Assembly (NCBI GenBank): GCA_031431475.1
Contig: JANPDL010000027.1
Coordinates: forward strand, 58,042 to 122,041
DNA: 64,000 bases
Direction of reading: 5' to 3'
DNA from: JADCCX01 sp031431475
Lineage (GTDB): Bacteria; Pseudomonadota; Alphaproteobacteria; Rhizobiales; Beijerinckiaceae
Shown here: in pieces, positions 18,101 through 26,361 of the stretch
Numbering within the stretch: the stretch's first letter is position 1
How the letters are laid out: each line of letters begins with the position of its first letter
The notes under the pieces: generated by a model
The model's input: the letters and a program-made list of their open reading frames with translations, nothing else
Databases searched by the model: none
Told to the model about the DNA's origin: nothing
Program-made: the position numbers and the translations under genes

Positions 18101-18519
18101 GCCAGGCTAGCGGTCTGAATGGCCTCTTGGCGGAAAACCGCTTCCGGAGCGAAAAGCGGAGGCGGTTGGGCTGGCGAAGATATGTTTTGTTCTTCGGCCT
18201 CAACAGGGGCGGCATTAACCAAAGCTACATCAGGTGTTTCGAGGATGCCGGAGACCGTATCCTGTCTTGTCTTGCGCTGGGCTGCCCGCGCTGGTTTGGC
18301 GGCAGGGGCTATTGGTGTCTCGGATGCATCCACAGCGGCGACCTTCAGAGCCCTGATCTCCTTCAGCAGGAAATCAATGTCACGCCTCAGATGTCCCGTC
18401 TGCTCCTCAAGCCGGGTAGCGACGGCCTGCCAGCCATTGGCGCGGGAGAAAGCCGCAATCGCCAGGCCGGGGACGACAATCACAAAAAAGAAACCAATGA
18501 GAATCGTAAGAATTTCCAT
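15109..18519 (-). CDS. DUF2339 multi-spanning membrane protein
   Basis: This very large integral membrane protein (1136 residues) begins with a membrane helix (3-24), a short region with coiled-coil character (about 30-60), and an Ala/Pro-rich cytoplasmic-like linker to about 165. About two dozen hydrophobic helices then follow almost without loops. This layout is that of DUF2339 proteins, for which no function is established. The gene is monocistronic and its 3' end overlaps the amidohydrolase gene antisense by 45 bases. No enzyme motif is visible. Confidence 0.88.
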   Translation of the reverse strand: MEILTILIGFFFVIVVPGLAIAAFSRANGWQAVATRLEEQTGHLRRDIDFLLKEIRALKVAAVDASETPIAPAAKPARAAQRKTRQDTVSGILETPDVALVNAAPVEAEEQNISSPAQPPPLFAPEAVFRQEAIQTASLAPPPLPETLTTLPREAVLPIQPPAKPARDLEEIIGTRWAVWVGGLALAIGGLFLVRYSIEAGVFGPRVRLAMAAVFSMLLVAAGEALRRGVLMPKRIGENLGAMPVVHVPLALTAAGVVAGFATIYAAYAVYGFLSQTVAFLLMGGVGLAAIAASLLHGQALAGIGLLASYVTPILVGGESKSRWPLVVFLLVVTAAAMAVQNRLRTVWLAWGAVIGIALWSLLLTVTSGSARLPELTLITAAMVLFAIALVWLARPAEETGPAAPETPVGDALPLVAMIGLASAMGFAFVTASGSTAIFVTFAIVAMLILIATAIRDGRAALVIVAAVLLPLGMILTWPSEGSDRFWLLRVLEGAMLTFVRPPADAFFLTCISVAGAALTLVLPLALLFRKMPVGVAHTRAGLHAIAFAGGLAPVILSFGWALRTGVQTRDLAVAGLFAGLMLVLGLISDRLYARKPQTDAHEGSTMEDIGAGAYASGAALALGLAIAFALPGLWMAVGFAVAALVISLLNDRRPLPALRRVAAFMATTAVLRGVTSPAVFGDEAWPLLNWSIAAYGLPALALGAAAFVLRRQMIDRNVRVLEGASLLALAAFVFFEIRHGFHYQEFQKVILLDYAWTPIGFHEIWAFVVAGLIFVALGLWLRRRDGGSPAQVAVFGGMAVMLVSTAFFIGVQHNPFIHGVRVEGYVIFNRLTLAYGITVLALAGGAWLLWREALRTHAKALAGTVIALAGFWIITQIRMAFHGSDLYDRNTLGLGEAGVYGLVLIAITIALHQIMLRRRELAASLPVIPAIHVSNLAAFASVFGLCAIAANPWLDEKLSGPVFFDSSFVGYLLTGAGFGLLAWLGRSQPLIDTRLTMANRIAAIGLVYLYLITQVRRIFAGIDLFLSADVTDGEHYAYSFTTLGFGVVLLAIGFKLASRETRLASAVFVTLAVAKVFLFDMAGLTGLGRAFSFIGLGAVLIGIGLVYQRLLFDKSGKPQVVSLTPKQPSGQGIVS

Positions 18520-18566
18520 CCAGCACTTATACCCCTCGGGGAAACGGCGACAACTGGCCTGAGAGA

Positions 18567-20894
18567 CTATGATATGTCGGGCTGATGGCTCTTCGGCTTC
18601 GCCTTCAGTTTCAGCGCCTCCAGATCCTCACGCTCGCGTGGCGTGTTGCGCATGATCTGATCCTTGCCCGGCTGATATTGCAGCGGGACGGGGCAATCAA
18701 CACCATACCATGCGGCGGCGCGGAGCGTGAAACCCGGGTCCACCAGATGCGGCCGTGCCAGTGCCACAAGATCGGCTCGTCCAGCCGCGATGATCGTATT
18801 GATCTGGTCGGCACTGGTGATGTTACCCACGCACATCGTGGCGATACCGGCCTCATTGCGGATCTGGTCCGAGAACGGGATCTGGAACATGCGCCCGTAT
18901 GTCGGGCGCGAGCGCGTCGTGGTCTGTCCGGTCGAGACATCGATCAGATCGCAGCCCTCGGCGGCAAAGGCGCGTGAGATTGCCACGGCGTCATCTCCCG
19001 TGATTCCGCCTTCAGCCCAGTCCGTGGCGGAGATGCGCACCGACATCGGGTTCGACTTCGGCCAGACCTCACGCATGGCACGAAACACCTCCAGCGGGAA
19101 CCGCAGCCGGTTCTCCAGGCTGCCACCGTACTCATCCTCGCGGTGGTTGGTGAGAGGCGATAGAAAGGACGCCAGCAGATAGCCATGGGCCGCATGCATT
19201 TCGATCATGTCAAAGCCGATGCGGATGGCGCGCTCCACAGTGGCAATGAACTCGCGCTTGATGCGGTCCATATCAGCGCGGTTGACCGCGCGCGGGGTCT
19301 GGCTTTCGGGGTAGTACGGGATTGGTGACGCCGAAACGATAGGCCACACGCCTTCCTCCAGCGGCTTGTCCATGCCGTCCCACATCAGCTTAGTCGCGCC
19401 CTTGCGCCCGGCATGACCGATCTGGAGGCAGATTTTCGCGCTGGAACGGGAATGCACGAAATCAACAATGCGGGTCCAGGCTGTTTCCTGCGCATCATTC
19501 CACAAACCGGTGCAGCCCGGCGTGATGCGGGCATCGGCGGCAACGCAAGTCATTTCTGTGAAGATGAGGCCTGCCCCGCCCACGGCCCGTGAGCCGTAAT
19601 GCATCAGGTGCCAGTCATCCGGCAGGCCGTCGGCGGCGGAATACATGCACATGGGCGAGAGCACGACACGGTTTTCCAGCGTCATGTCCCGCAGTCTGAA
19701 AGGCTGGAACATCGGAACGACAGGCTTGCCGTTCTTGTGCATACGGGCCAGTGCGCCGAGTTCCTCGGCGACAGTCCGGTCGGTCGCTGCGATAAACTCC
19801 GGCGCACGCAGCGCCAGATTATCATAGGTGATCGCCTTGGAGCGCGTCATCAGACCGAAGGCAAAACGGGTGGACGAGAAATCCCGGAAGCGGTCGACAT
19901 GCTCGAACCAGACGAGGCTGACATCCGCCGCGTGCTGGGTCTTTTCCACCTCCTCGCGGCGCGTGGTCTCGAAATGCTCCAGCGTGGCCGAGACATCCAG
20001 TCCCCGTGCGTGGAAGGCCCGGTGCAGGTGGATGGCATCTTCCATCGCAAGCTTGGTACCCGAACCGATGGAAAAATGCGCCGTCGCTTTGGCATCACCG
20101 ATGAGGACTATGTTGTCCTTTACCCATCTGCGGGCACGGATCATGGGAAACTGCCGCCATTGCGAGCGGTTCGTGATCAGGCCGTGGCCCTGTAATTCAT
20201 CCGCAAACATCGCTTCCAGAAAAGCTGCCGTTTCAGTCTCGGTGAGATGACCGACGCCAAGTTTTTCGAACGTCTCCGGGTCCATCTCGAAGATCCAGGT
20301 CGAGCGGCCCTGCTCGTATTGATAGGCATGAACGATGACGATGCCTTGCGGGATTTCCTTGAACCAGAAGGTGAAAGCATCGAGCGGACGCGTCGATCCC
20401 ATCCATACGAAACGGTTGGGGCGAAGGTCTGTTTCAGGCTGGAAGTGATCGACATATGTCTCGCGGATGCGGCTGTTGATACCGTCAGCCGCAACAACCA
20501 GATCGTATTCCCGCGACAGCACAGCCGGATCGTCAATCTCCTGCTGGAACGCAAGTTTAACCCCGAGCTGTTGCGCCCGGTTCTGTAGCAGCATCAACAG
20601 AGCTTTTCGCGAGCAGCCGCAGAAGCCATTGCCGCCGACGCGATGCGTATTGCCCTTGAAGTGGATCTCGATATCATCCCAATAGGCGAAGCTGGCACGG
20701 ATCGCCTCATAACTGGGCGCGTCAGCTGCCTTAAATGTGTCGAGCGTCTGATCCGAGAAAACCACGCCGAAGCCGAAAGTGTCATCCGCCTTGTTGCGCT
20801 CGATGACAGTGACATCCAACGTGGGCCAGTCGCGCTTCATCAGGAGAGCAAAATAGAGCCCTGCCGGTCCTCCGCCTGCAACTGCAATGCGCAT
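18567..20894 (-). CDS. Bifunctional aryl-CoA monooxygenase / Old Yellow Enzyme reductase (2-aminobenzoyl-CoA or salicylyl-CoA)
   Basis: The 775-residue fusion has an N-terminal PHBH-like FAD monooxygenase (GGGPAG at 7-12). From about residue 395 it has an NADH:flavin oxidoreductase of Old Yellow Enzyme type (PMCMYSAADGLPDDWHL, then IGHAGRKG and AHGYLLASFLSP). This two-domain layout is that of 2-aminobenzoyl-CoA monooxygenase/reductase of Azoarcus evansii and of proteins annotated as salicylyl-CoA 5-hydroxylase. The divergent operon carries an aryl-CoA ligase, hydratase, dehydrogenases and RidA, which favours the 2-aminobenzoyl-CoA route: ring hydroxylation and reduction gives an enamine. The two substrates cannot be told apart by eye. 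Confidence 0.88.
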   Translation of the reverse strand: MRIAVAGGGPAGLYFALLMKRDWPTLDVTVIERNKADDTFGFGVVFSDQTLDTFKAADAPSYEAIRASFAYWDDIEIHFKGNTHRVGGNGFCGCSRKALLMLLQNRAQQLGVKLAFQQEIDDPAVLSREYDLVVAADGINSRIRETYVDHFQPETDLRPNRFVWMGSTRPLDAFTFWFKEIPQGIVIVHAYQYEQGRSTWIFEMDPETFEKLGVGHLTETETAAFLEAMFADELQGHGLITNRSQWRQFPMIRARRWVKDNIVLIGDAKATAHFSIGSGTKLAMEDAIHLHRAFHARGLDVSATLEHFETTRREEVEKTQHAADVSLVWFEHVDRFRDFSSTRFAFGLMTRSKAITYDNLALRAPEFIAATDRTVAEELGALARMHKNGKPVVPMFQPFRLRDMTLENRVVLSPMCMYSAADGLPDDWHLMHYGSRAVGGAGLIFTEMTCVAADARITPGCTGLWNDAQETAWTRIVDFVHSRSSAKICLQIGHAGRKGATKLMWDGMDKPLEEGVWPIVSASPIPYYPESQTPRAVNRADMDRIKREFIATVERAIRIGFDMIEMHAAHGYLLASFLSPLTNHREDEYGGSLENRLRFPLEVFRAMREVWPKSNPMSVRISATDWAEGGITGDDAVAISRAFAAEGCDLIDVSTGQTTTRSRPTYGRMFQIPFSDQIRNEAGIATMCVGNITSADQINTIIAAGRADLVALARPHLVDPGFTLRAAAWYGVDCPVPLQYQPGKDQIMRNTPREREDLEALKLKAKPKSHQPDIS

Positions 20895-20919
20895 CAGCGC
20901 CCTCCTCGATCCGTTGCAT

Positions 20920-20940
20920 TTATTTTAAGCCTAAAATAAT
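20920..20940. promoter_or_regulatory. Operator-like palindrome, site 1 (candidate MarR site)
   Basis: TTATTTTA-AGCC-TAAAATAA is an 8-bp perfect inverted repeat with a 4-base spacer. It lies 26 bases upstream of the monooxygenase start. It recurs in imperfect form at 20975-20995, and a MarR-family gene is in the divergent operon. Confidence 0.6.
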
Positions 20941-20974
20941 TTCTGGCAACGGGACTTACTCTCTTGCAGCCTAA

Positions 20975-20995
20975 TTATTTCAAACCTAAAACATT
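20975..20995. promoter_or_regulatory. Operator-like palindrome, site 2 (candidate MarR site)
   Basis: TTATTTCAAACCTAAAACATT matches site 1 at 17 of 21 positions in the same orientation. It ends 17 bases before the SDR start codon, overlapping the expected promoter or leader of the plus-strand operon. Confidence 0.55.
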
Positions 20996-21012
20996 ATGGC
21001 GGAGGCAAGCGG

Positions 21013-21771
21013 ATGTCCCTCAACGGCAGGCATGCAGTGGTGACGGGCGGCGGGCGCGGTATTGGCCGGGCCGTCGCGAAGGCACTTTCTCTTGCGGGCG
21101 CTGCCGTGACGGTAACAGGTCGCACGGAGAGCGATCTGCTCGATGCCGTCGCGACTGGTGATGCGCAGGGTTACCTCATTCTCGATGCTACGGAAGAAAC
21201 AGCCGTGCTGCACGGTTTCCGCAAAGCGTCGGCTGCACGTGGCCCTATCGATATCCTCGTGGCCAATGCTGGCGCGGCGGAAAGCGGGGCATTTCTCAAA
21301 ACGGACAGCGCCATGTTCCGGCGCATGCTGAACATCAATTTCATGGGAGTGGTGCATGCAGCACATGCTGTTCTGCCCGATATGTTGACACGCAAACATG
21401 GGCGCATCATCACCGTGGCTTCGACGGCGGGGCTCAAAGGTTATGCCTATGTCAGCGCTTATGTAGCGGCGAAGCACGCGGTAGTAGGTTTCACCAAAGC
21501 TCTGGCCATGGAGACGGCAACCAGCGGCGTGACGGTCAATGCGGTTTGCCCGGGCTATACGGAAACCAATATGGTCAGCAGCGGGCTCGACGCGATTGCC
21601 GCCAAGACAGGCCGCAGCCGCGAAGAAGCGCTTGCCACCATGCTGAAGGACAATCCACAAAAGCGCCTGATCCGGCCAGAAGAAGTTGCCGCCGCCTGCG
21701 TCTGGCTGGCTTCTTGCGATGCCGCAGCCGTCAACGGTGCTGTCATACCGATCACGGGTGGAGAGATCTGA
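21013..21771 (+). CDS. SDR family NAD(P)-dependent dehydrogenase
   Basis: The 252-residue classical short-chain dehydrogenase has the cofactor motif TGGGRGIG (10-17), NAG in LVANAGA, catalytic serine in VASTAGL and YxxxK in YVAAK. It is first in the plus-strand operon and has a GGAGG-like site before the ATG. In the proposed pathway it would oxidise a hydroxyacyl-CoA intermediate formed after the ring is opened or hydrated. Its stop shares a base with the MarR start (TGATG). Confidence 0.88.
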   Translation: MSLNGRHAVVTGGGRGIGRAVAKALSLAGAAVTVTGRTESDLLDAVATGDAQGYLILDATEETAVLHGFRKASAARGPIDILVANAGAAESGAFLKTDSAMFRRMLNINFMGVVHAAHAVLPDMLTRKHGRIITVASTAGLKGYAYVSAYVAAKHAVVGFTKALAMETATSGVTVNAVCPGYTETNMVSSGLDAIAAKTGRSREEALATMLKDNPQKRLIRPEEVAAACVWLASCDAAAVNGAVIPITGGEI

Positions 21772-22274
21772 TGGAGGATCGCGCTCTTCCGGTGGATCGC
21801 GAAACGACCGCGGCGCTGCGTCCGGGCGACCACAAGGCCGAACTGAGGCTGTGGCTGCGGCTGCTGACCTGCTCCACCTTGATCGAAAACGGCGTGCGCA
21901 AGCGCCTGCGCGAAAGCTTCGAGGTCACACTACCGCGCTTCGACCTGATGGCGCAGCTGGACAAGACGCCAGCCGGTCTGACGCTGGGCGAACTCTCGCA
22001 GCGCATGATGGTGTCCAACGGCAATGTGACATCGATCGTGGAGGTGCTGGTGGGTCAGGGTATGCTCGACCGCAAGCCCTCGCCGCAGGACCGCCGCGCG
22101 CAGGTGGTTTCGCTCACGGCGGATGGCCGCCGGACCTTTCGCCAGATGGCAGCGGCGCATGAAGACTGGATCGCCGAGACATTCGCCGGGCTGAACTCAA
22201 CCGAGGAAGAGCAATTGATGGTGCTGCTCGGCAAGGCCAAGATGTCAGCGCGGCGCGCGTTTGGAGAGAGATGA
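21771..22274 (+). CDS. MarR family transcriptional regulator of the aryl-CoA operon
   Basis: The 167-residue winged-helix protein starts at the ATG overlapping the SDR stop; the longer in-frame opening at 21546 lies inside the SDR gene. The recognition region LTLGELSQRMMVSNGNVTS and the wing DRKPSPQDRRAQVVSLT are typical MarR features. MarR proteins in such operons often bind the CoA thioester of the pathway substrate and then leave the DNA. Two similar palindromes upstream of the SDR gene (20920-20995) are likely targets, which would make it autoregulatory. Confidence 0.88.
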   Translation: MEDRALPVDRETTAALRPGDHKAELRLWLRLLTCSTLIENGVRKRLRESFEVTLPRFDLMAQLDKTPAGLTLGELSQRMMVSNGNVTSIVEVLVGQGMLDRKPSPQDRRAQVVSLTADGRRTFRQMAAAHEDWIAETFAGLNSTEEEQLMVLLGKAKMSARRAFGER

Positions 22275-23113
22275 TGAGCCAAACGCCAGCTAGCCAGATC
22301 ACCCTGCCACTCTCGGGTTTCACGCCGAAGCATTTTGCGCTTGCTATCAAGGGCAAGCGCGCCACCGTGACACTCAACAGACCGGACAAGAAGAACCCAC
22401 TGACCTTCGAGAGCTACCGCGAACTCACCGATTTCTTCCAGGCATGTGGGCGCGATGAGCAGATCAAGGCTATTGTGATTACAGGCGCCGGCGGCAATTT
22501 CTGTTCAGGCGGCGATGTATTCGAGATCATCGGGCCGTTGATCGAGATGGATACCGCTGGCCTCATGGCCTTCACCAAGATGACGGGTGAACTGGTGAAA
22601 GCCATGCGCGCCTGCCCGCAGCCCATCATCGCAGCCATCGACGGCATTTGCGCCGGAGCGGGCGCGATCATTGCCATGGCCTCGGATATTCGGATCGGCA
22701 CGGAAAAGGCCAGGGTCGCCTTCCTGTTCAACAGGGTCGGCCTTGCGGGTTGCGACATGGGAGCCTGCGCCATCCTGCCCCGCATCATCGGACAGGGCCG
22801 CGCGGCGGAACTGCTCTACACTGGCAGAGCCATGAGTGGTGCTGAGGCCGAACGCTGGGGGTTTTTCACCCGGATCGTCGCAACGGAAGCCCTGCTCGCA
22901 GAAGCCGAGGCGCTGGCCAGCGACTTCGCCAATGGCCCGACCTTTGCCAATGCCATGACAAAACGCATGCTGGAGATGGAATGGGCTATGTCGGTGAATG
23001 ATGCGATCGAGGCAGAGGCCGTGGCACAGGCCTTGTGCATGACGACGGAGGATTTCGGACGGGCCTACCGCGCCTTCGCAGCAAAGCAGAAACCCGTGTT
23101 CGAGGGCAACTGA
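22271..23113 (+). CDS. Enoyl-CoA hydratase family protein
   Basis: The 280-residue crotonase-fold protein has the oxyanion-hole segments ITGAGGNFCSGGDVFEI and ICAGAGAIIAMASDIRIG, followed by FLFNRVGLAGCDMGA. It starts with ATGATG overlapping the MarR stop, and its own stop shares a base with the next start (TGATG). In the hybrid CoA pathway it would hydrate an unsaturated ring-derived or ring-opened acyl-CoA; hydrolytic ring cleavage is also possible within this superfamily. Confidence 0.88.
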   Translation: MMSQTPASQITLPLSGFTPKHFALAIKGKRATVTLNRPDKKNPLTFESYRELTDFFQACGRDEQIKAIVITGAGGNFCSGGDVFEIIGPLIEMDTAGLMAFTKMTGELVKAMRACPQPIIAAIDGICAGAGAIIAMASDIRIGTEKARVAFLFNRVGLAGCDMGACAILPRIIGQGRAAELLYTGRAMSGAEAERWGFFTRIVATEALLAEAEALASDFANGPTFANAMTKRMLEMEWAMSVNDAIEAEAVAQALCMTTEDFGRAYRAFAAKQKPVFEGN

Positions 23114-24306
23114 TGACCCTTGCGTCCACCATCGCCTGGCCATTCTTCGAGCCACAACATCGTGATTATGCGGCGCGTCTCTCTGCTTGGGCGAAGGAAA
23201 CGCTGCATGGCCTGCCCCATGACACCCACACGAACACCGGGCTTGATGCGGCCTGCCTTGCGCGGGTAAAAGTTTTGGGCGAGGCCGGGTTTCTGAAGGC
23301 CTGCGTGCCTGCCGCCTATGGCGGGCTTTCCGACAGCCTGGATGTGCGCACACTCTGCCTCAGCCGCGAGATTCTGGGCTGGTACGACGGGCTCGCCGAT
23401 TTCTGCTTTGCCATGCAGGGCCTTGGCACGGGCTCGATATCGCTGTTCGGTTCGGAGGATATCAAGCGCCACTATCTGCCATCCGTCGCTGCAGGCAAGA
23501 CCATCGCCGCCTTTGCCTTGTCCGAGAAAGAGGCGGGTTCCGATGTCGCGGCAATGGCGACCTTGGCCATGCCGGACGGGAACGGCCATGTCCGCATCTC
23601 GGGCGAGAAGACCTGGATATCCAACGGCGGTATCGCGGACCATTACGTCGTTTTCGCCCGCACTGGCGAGGCTCCCGGCGCGAAGGGCCTATCGGCTTTT
23701 GTGGTCGATGCTAATGCCGCAGGATTGAGCATCGCCGAACGCATCGATGTGATCGCGCCGCATCCGCTGGCGACGCTGCGCTTCGACGACGTACGTGTAC
23801 CTGTGACGCACCGGCTGGGCCAGCCTGGCGAGGGTTTCAAGGTCGCCATGGCGACGCTGGATATCTTCCGCTCCACTGTTGGCGCGGCAGCACTGGGCTT
23901 TGCACGACGGGCGCAGCACGAGGCGCTCACGCGCGCCAGCACGCGGCATCTGTTTGGTGCGCCTATGGCTGACCTGCCGCTGGCGCAGGCCGCCATCGCG
24001 GAGAGTGAAGCCGAGATCGATGCAGCGGCGCTGCTGGTCTATCGCGCGGCCTGGCTGAAGGATTCAGGCGCACCGCGCATCACACGCGAAGCGGCCATGG
24101 CCAAGATGGTTGCTACCGAGAATGCGCAGCGCGTCATTGACCGGTCACTGCAACTTTTCGGCGGTCTCGGTGTTACCAAAGGCGTCAAGGTGGAGGAGCT
24201 TTACCGCGAAATCCGGGCTTTGCGCATCTATGAGGGTGCAACCGATGTGCAGAAGATCGTGATCGCGCGGGAAGCGATCAAGGCATTCGCCTCAGGGGGC
24301 GCGTGA
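23113..24306 (+). CDS. Acyl-CoA dehydrogenase of the aryl-CoA operon
   Basis: The 397-residue acyl-CoA dehydrogenase has the FAD-contacting FALSEKEAGSDVAAMAT block (about 136-152), KTWISNGGIADHYVVFART, and a C-terminal RIYEGATDVQKIVIA containing the likely catalytic glutamate. I took the ATG that overlaps the hydratase stop; the longer opening at 23035 lies within the hydratase gene. It would oxidise a cyclic or ring-opened acyl-CoA with ETF as acceptor. Confidence 0.88.
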   Translation: MTLASTIAWPFFEPQHRDYAARLSAWAKETLHGLPHDTHTNTGLDAACLARVKVLGEAGFLKACVPAAYGGLSDSLDVRTLCLSREILGWYDGLADFCFAMQGLGTGSISLFGSEDIKRHYLPSVAAGKTIAAFALSEKEAGSDVAAMATLAMPDGNGHVRISGEKTWISNGGIADHYVVFARTGEAPGAKGLSAFVVDANAAGLSIAERIDVIAPHPLATLRFDDVRVPVTHRLGQPGEGFKVAMATLDIFRSTVGAAALGFARRAQHEALTRASTRHLFGAPMADLPLAQAAIAESEAEIDAAALLVYRAAWLKDSGAPRITREAAMAKMVATENAQRVIDRSLQLFGGLGVTKGVKVEELYREIRALRIYEGATDVQKIVIAREAIKAFASGGA

Positions 24307-25946
24307 TGCACCGGTCTGCGCATATCGACACCTTTGCGCGCGACAGCCTGCCACCTGTGGATCAGCAACCGCCGTTCTCATTCACATTGTCTGAACTCAA
24401 CTATCCTGATCGCCTGAATTGCGCCGTCGCATTTGTTGATCGGCATGTCACGGCGGGCCACGGCGACGCTCCCTGTCTGCTCTCCCCCAAGGAAACCCTG
24501 ACCTATGCGGAGCTTCAGACCCGCGTGAACCGCATCGCCAATGTACTTGTGCGCGATCTTGGCCTCGTGCCGGGGAACCGCGTGTTGCTGCGCTCTGCCA
24601 ACACACCGATGCTGGTCGCCGTCACCTTTGCCGTGATCAAAGCGGGTGGCGTGGTGGTCTGCACCATGCCGATGCTGCGGGCGAAGGAGCTGGCCTATCC
24701 GCTTGCCAAAGCGAAGATCAGCCTAGCGTTGTGCGACAACCGGCTCAACGACGAGATGGAAAAAGCCAGGGCAGCAGCGCCTGCACTCGATGTCATCTAC
24801 TGGGGCGAAAACGGCACGCTGGAAGCGCTCATGGTGACGCCGGGCTATGAGTATTTTGATGCCGTGGATACCGCGCAGGACGATGTCTGTCTGATCGGCT
24901 TCACATCAGGTACCACCGGCGAGCCCAAGGGCACAATGCACTTTCATCGCGATCTGCTGGCGATCTGCGATGCCTATTCCTGCCATGTTCTGAAACCCGT
25001 AGTGTCGGACCGCTTCATCGGCTCGCCGCCTCTGGCCTTCACCTTCGGGCTTGGTGGTCTGGTGCTGTTTCCATTGCGCGTCGGAGCTTCCGCGATTCTG
25101 CTGGAGGCGGCTGCGCCCGACAAGCTCATGTCCGCCATCGCCCGGTTCGGGGCCACCGTTTGCTTCACCGCACCCACAGCCTATCGCGCCATGCTGGCGA
25201 AGCTTGGCGAGCATGATCTCTCCAGCCTGCGCAAATGTGTGTCTGCCGGTGAAGCATTGCCTGTCAGCACCTTCGAAGCATGGAAAGCCGCGACGGGTTT
25301 GCCACTGATGGATGGCATCGGCGCGACGGAAATGCTGCATATCTTCATCGCGGCACCGGAAGATAAAATCCGCCCCGGCAGCACCGGTCTGCCCGTACCG
25401 GGCTATGAAGCCGTTGTGCTTGACGAGCATGGCAACCCGGTCCCGGACGGCACTGTCGGCCGTCTCGCCGTGCGCGGCCCGACGGGGTGCCGCTACCTCG
25501 CGGATGACCGGCAGAAAAAGTACGTGGCACATGGCTGGAACATCACGGGGGACAGCTTCATCAGGGATGCCAAAGGCTATTTCTGGTACCAGGCGCGCTC
25601 CGATGACATGATTGTTTCCGCCGGATACAATATCGCAGGACCCGAGGTGGAAAGCTGCCTGCTAACCCATCCGGCGGTCGCCGAATGTGGCATCGTGGGG
25701 CAGCCTGACGAGGATCGTGGCATGATCGTCAAGGCCTATGTCGTACTGAAGTCAGGCCATGAGGGAACACCTGCACTGACCCAAAGCCTGCAGGACTACG
25801 TCAAGGCCGAGATCGCCCCTTATAAATATCCACGCGCCATCACCTATGTGACTGATCTACCCCGCACCAATACCGGCAAGCTGCAACGCTTCGAGCTGAG
25901 ACGGATGGCGGTAGATGACGTCGCCAGCGCCAGAAAATCAGGTTGA
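24306..25946 (+). CDS. Aryl-CoA ligase (2-aminobenzoate-CoA ligase type)
   Basis: The 546-residue AMP-forming acyl-CoA synthetase has the P-loop GFTSGTTGEPKG (198-209), the GIGATEML substrate/AMP motif and a C-terminal RTNTGKLQR with the adenylation lysine. Length and the benzoate-CoA-ligase-like arrangement fit aryl ligases, and neighbours suggest 2-aminobenzoate (anthranilate) as substrate. The ATG at 24306 overlaps the preceding stop (TGATG); a GTG one codon earlier is possible. It is the activating step of the cluster. Confidence 0.85.
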   Translation: MHRSAHIDTFARDSLPPVDQQPPFSFTLSELNYPDRLNCAVAFVDRHVTAGHGDAPCLLSPKETLTYAELQTRVNRIANVLVRDLGLVPGNRVLLRSANTPMLVAVTFAVIKAGGVVVCTMPMLRAKELAYPLAKAKISLALCDNRLNDEMEKARAAAPALDVIYWGENGTLEALMVTPGYEYFDAVDTAQDDVCLIGFTSGTTGEPKGTMHFHRDLLAICDAYSCHVLKPVVSDRFIGSPPLAFTFGLGGLVLFPLRVGASAILLEAAAPDKLMSAIARFGATVCFTAPTAYRAMLAKLGEHDLSSLRKCVSAGEALPVSTFEAWKAATGLPLMDGIGATEMLHIFIAAPEDKIRPGSTGLPVPGYEAVVLDEHGNPVPDGTVGRLAVRGPTGCRYLADDRQKKYVAHGWNITGDSFIRDAKGYFWYQARSDDMIVSAGYNIAGPEVESCLLTHPAVAECGIVGQPDEDRGMIVKAYVVLKSGHEGTPALTQSLQDYVKAEIAPYKYPRAITYVTDLPRTNTGKLQRFELRRMAVDDVASARKSG

Positions 25947-25947
25947 A

Positions 25948-26361
25948 ATGACCATTCCCGCTACCAACCGCAGACTTCAGCCACCTGGTTGGCCACAGCC
26001 CAGAGGCTATGCCAACGGCATCTTGGCCAATGGGCAAGTGATCGTAACGGGCGGCGTTGTCGGGTGGGACGAGCAGGGCGTTTTCCCGGATGGTTTTGTG
26101 CCGCAGATCCGGCAAGTCCTGCATAACATCAACGCGATCCTCGCTGAAGCCAAAGCCGGGCCTGAGCATCTCGTGCGCCTCACCTGGTATGTCACTGATA
26201 TGGCAGCTTATCGATCTTCCCTTCGCGAGATTGGCGCTGCCTATCGCGAGGTCTTCGGCAAGAATTTCCCGACCATGGCGCTGGTGCAGGTGGTTTCGCT
26301 TGTCGAGCCCGCCGCGATGGTGGAAATCGAGGCGACGGCTGTTATTCCGGAAGACTCATGA
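25948..26361 (+). CDS. RidA family enamine/imine deaminase
   Basis: The 137-residue YjgF/RidA-fold protein has the usual length and a C-terminal VEIEATAVIPE strand. The ATG one base after the ligase stop gives the standard N-terminus. RidA proteins hydrolyse reactive enamines and imines to ketones and ammonia. In a 2-aminobenzoyl-CoA pathway the reduced, hydroxylated ring is an enamine, so a role in removing the amino group is an attractive inference. The next gene starts 4 bases before its stop (ATGA). Confidence 0.85.
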   Translation: MTIPATNRRLQPPGWPQPRGYANGILANGQVIVTGGVVGWDEQGVFPDGFVPQIRQVLHNINAILAEAKAGPEHLVRLTWYVTDMAAYRSSLREIGAAYREVFGKNFPTMALVQVVSLVEPAAMVEIEATAVIPEDS

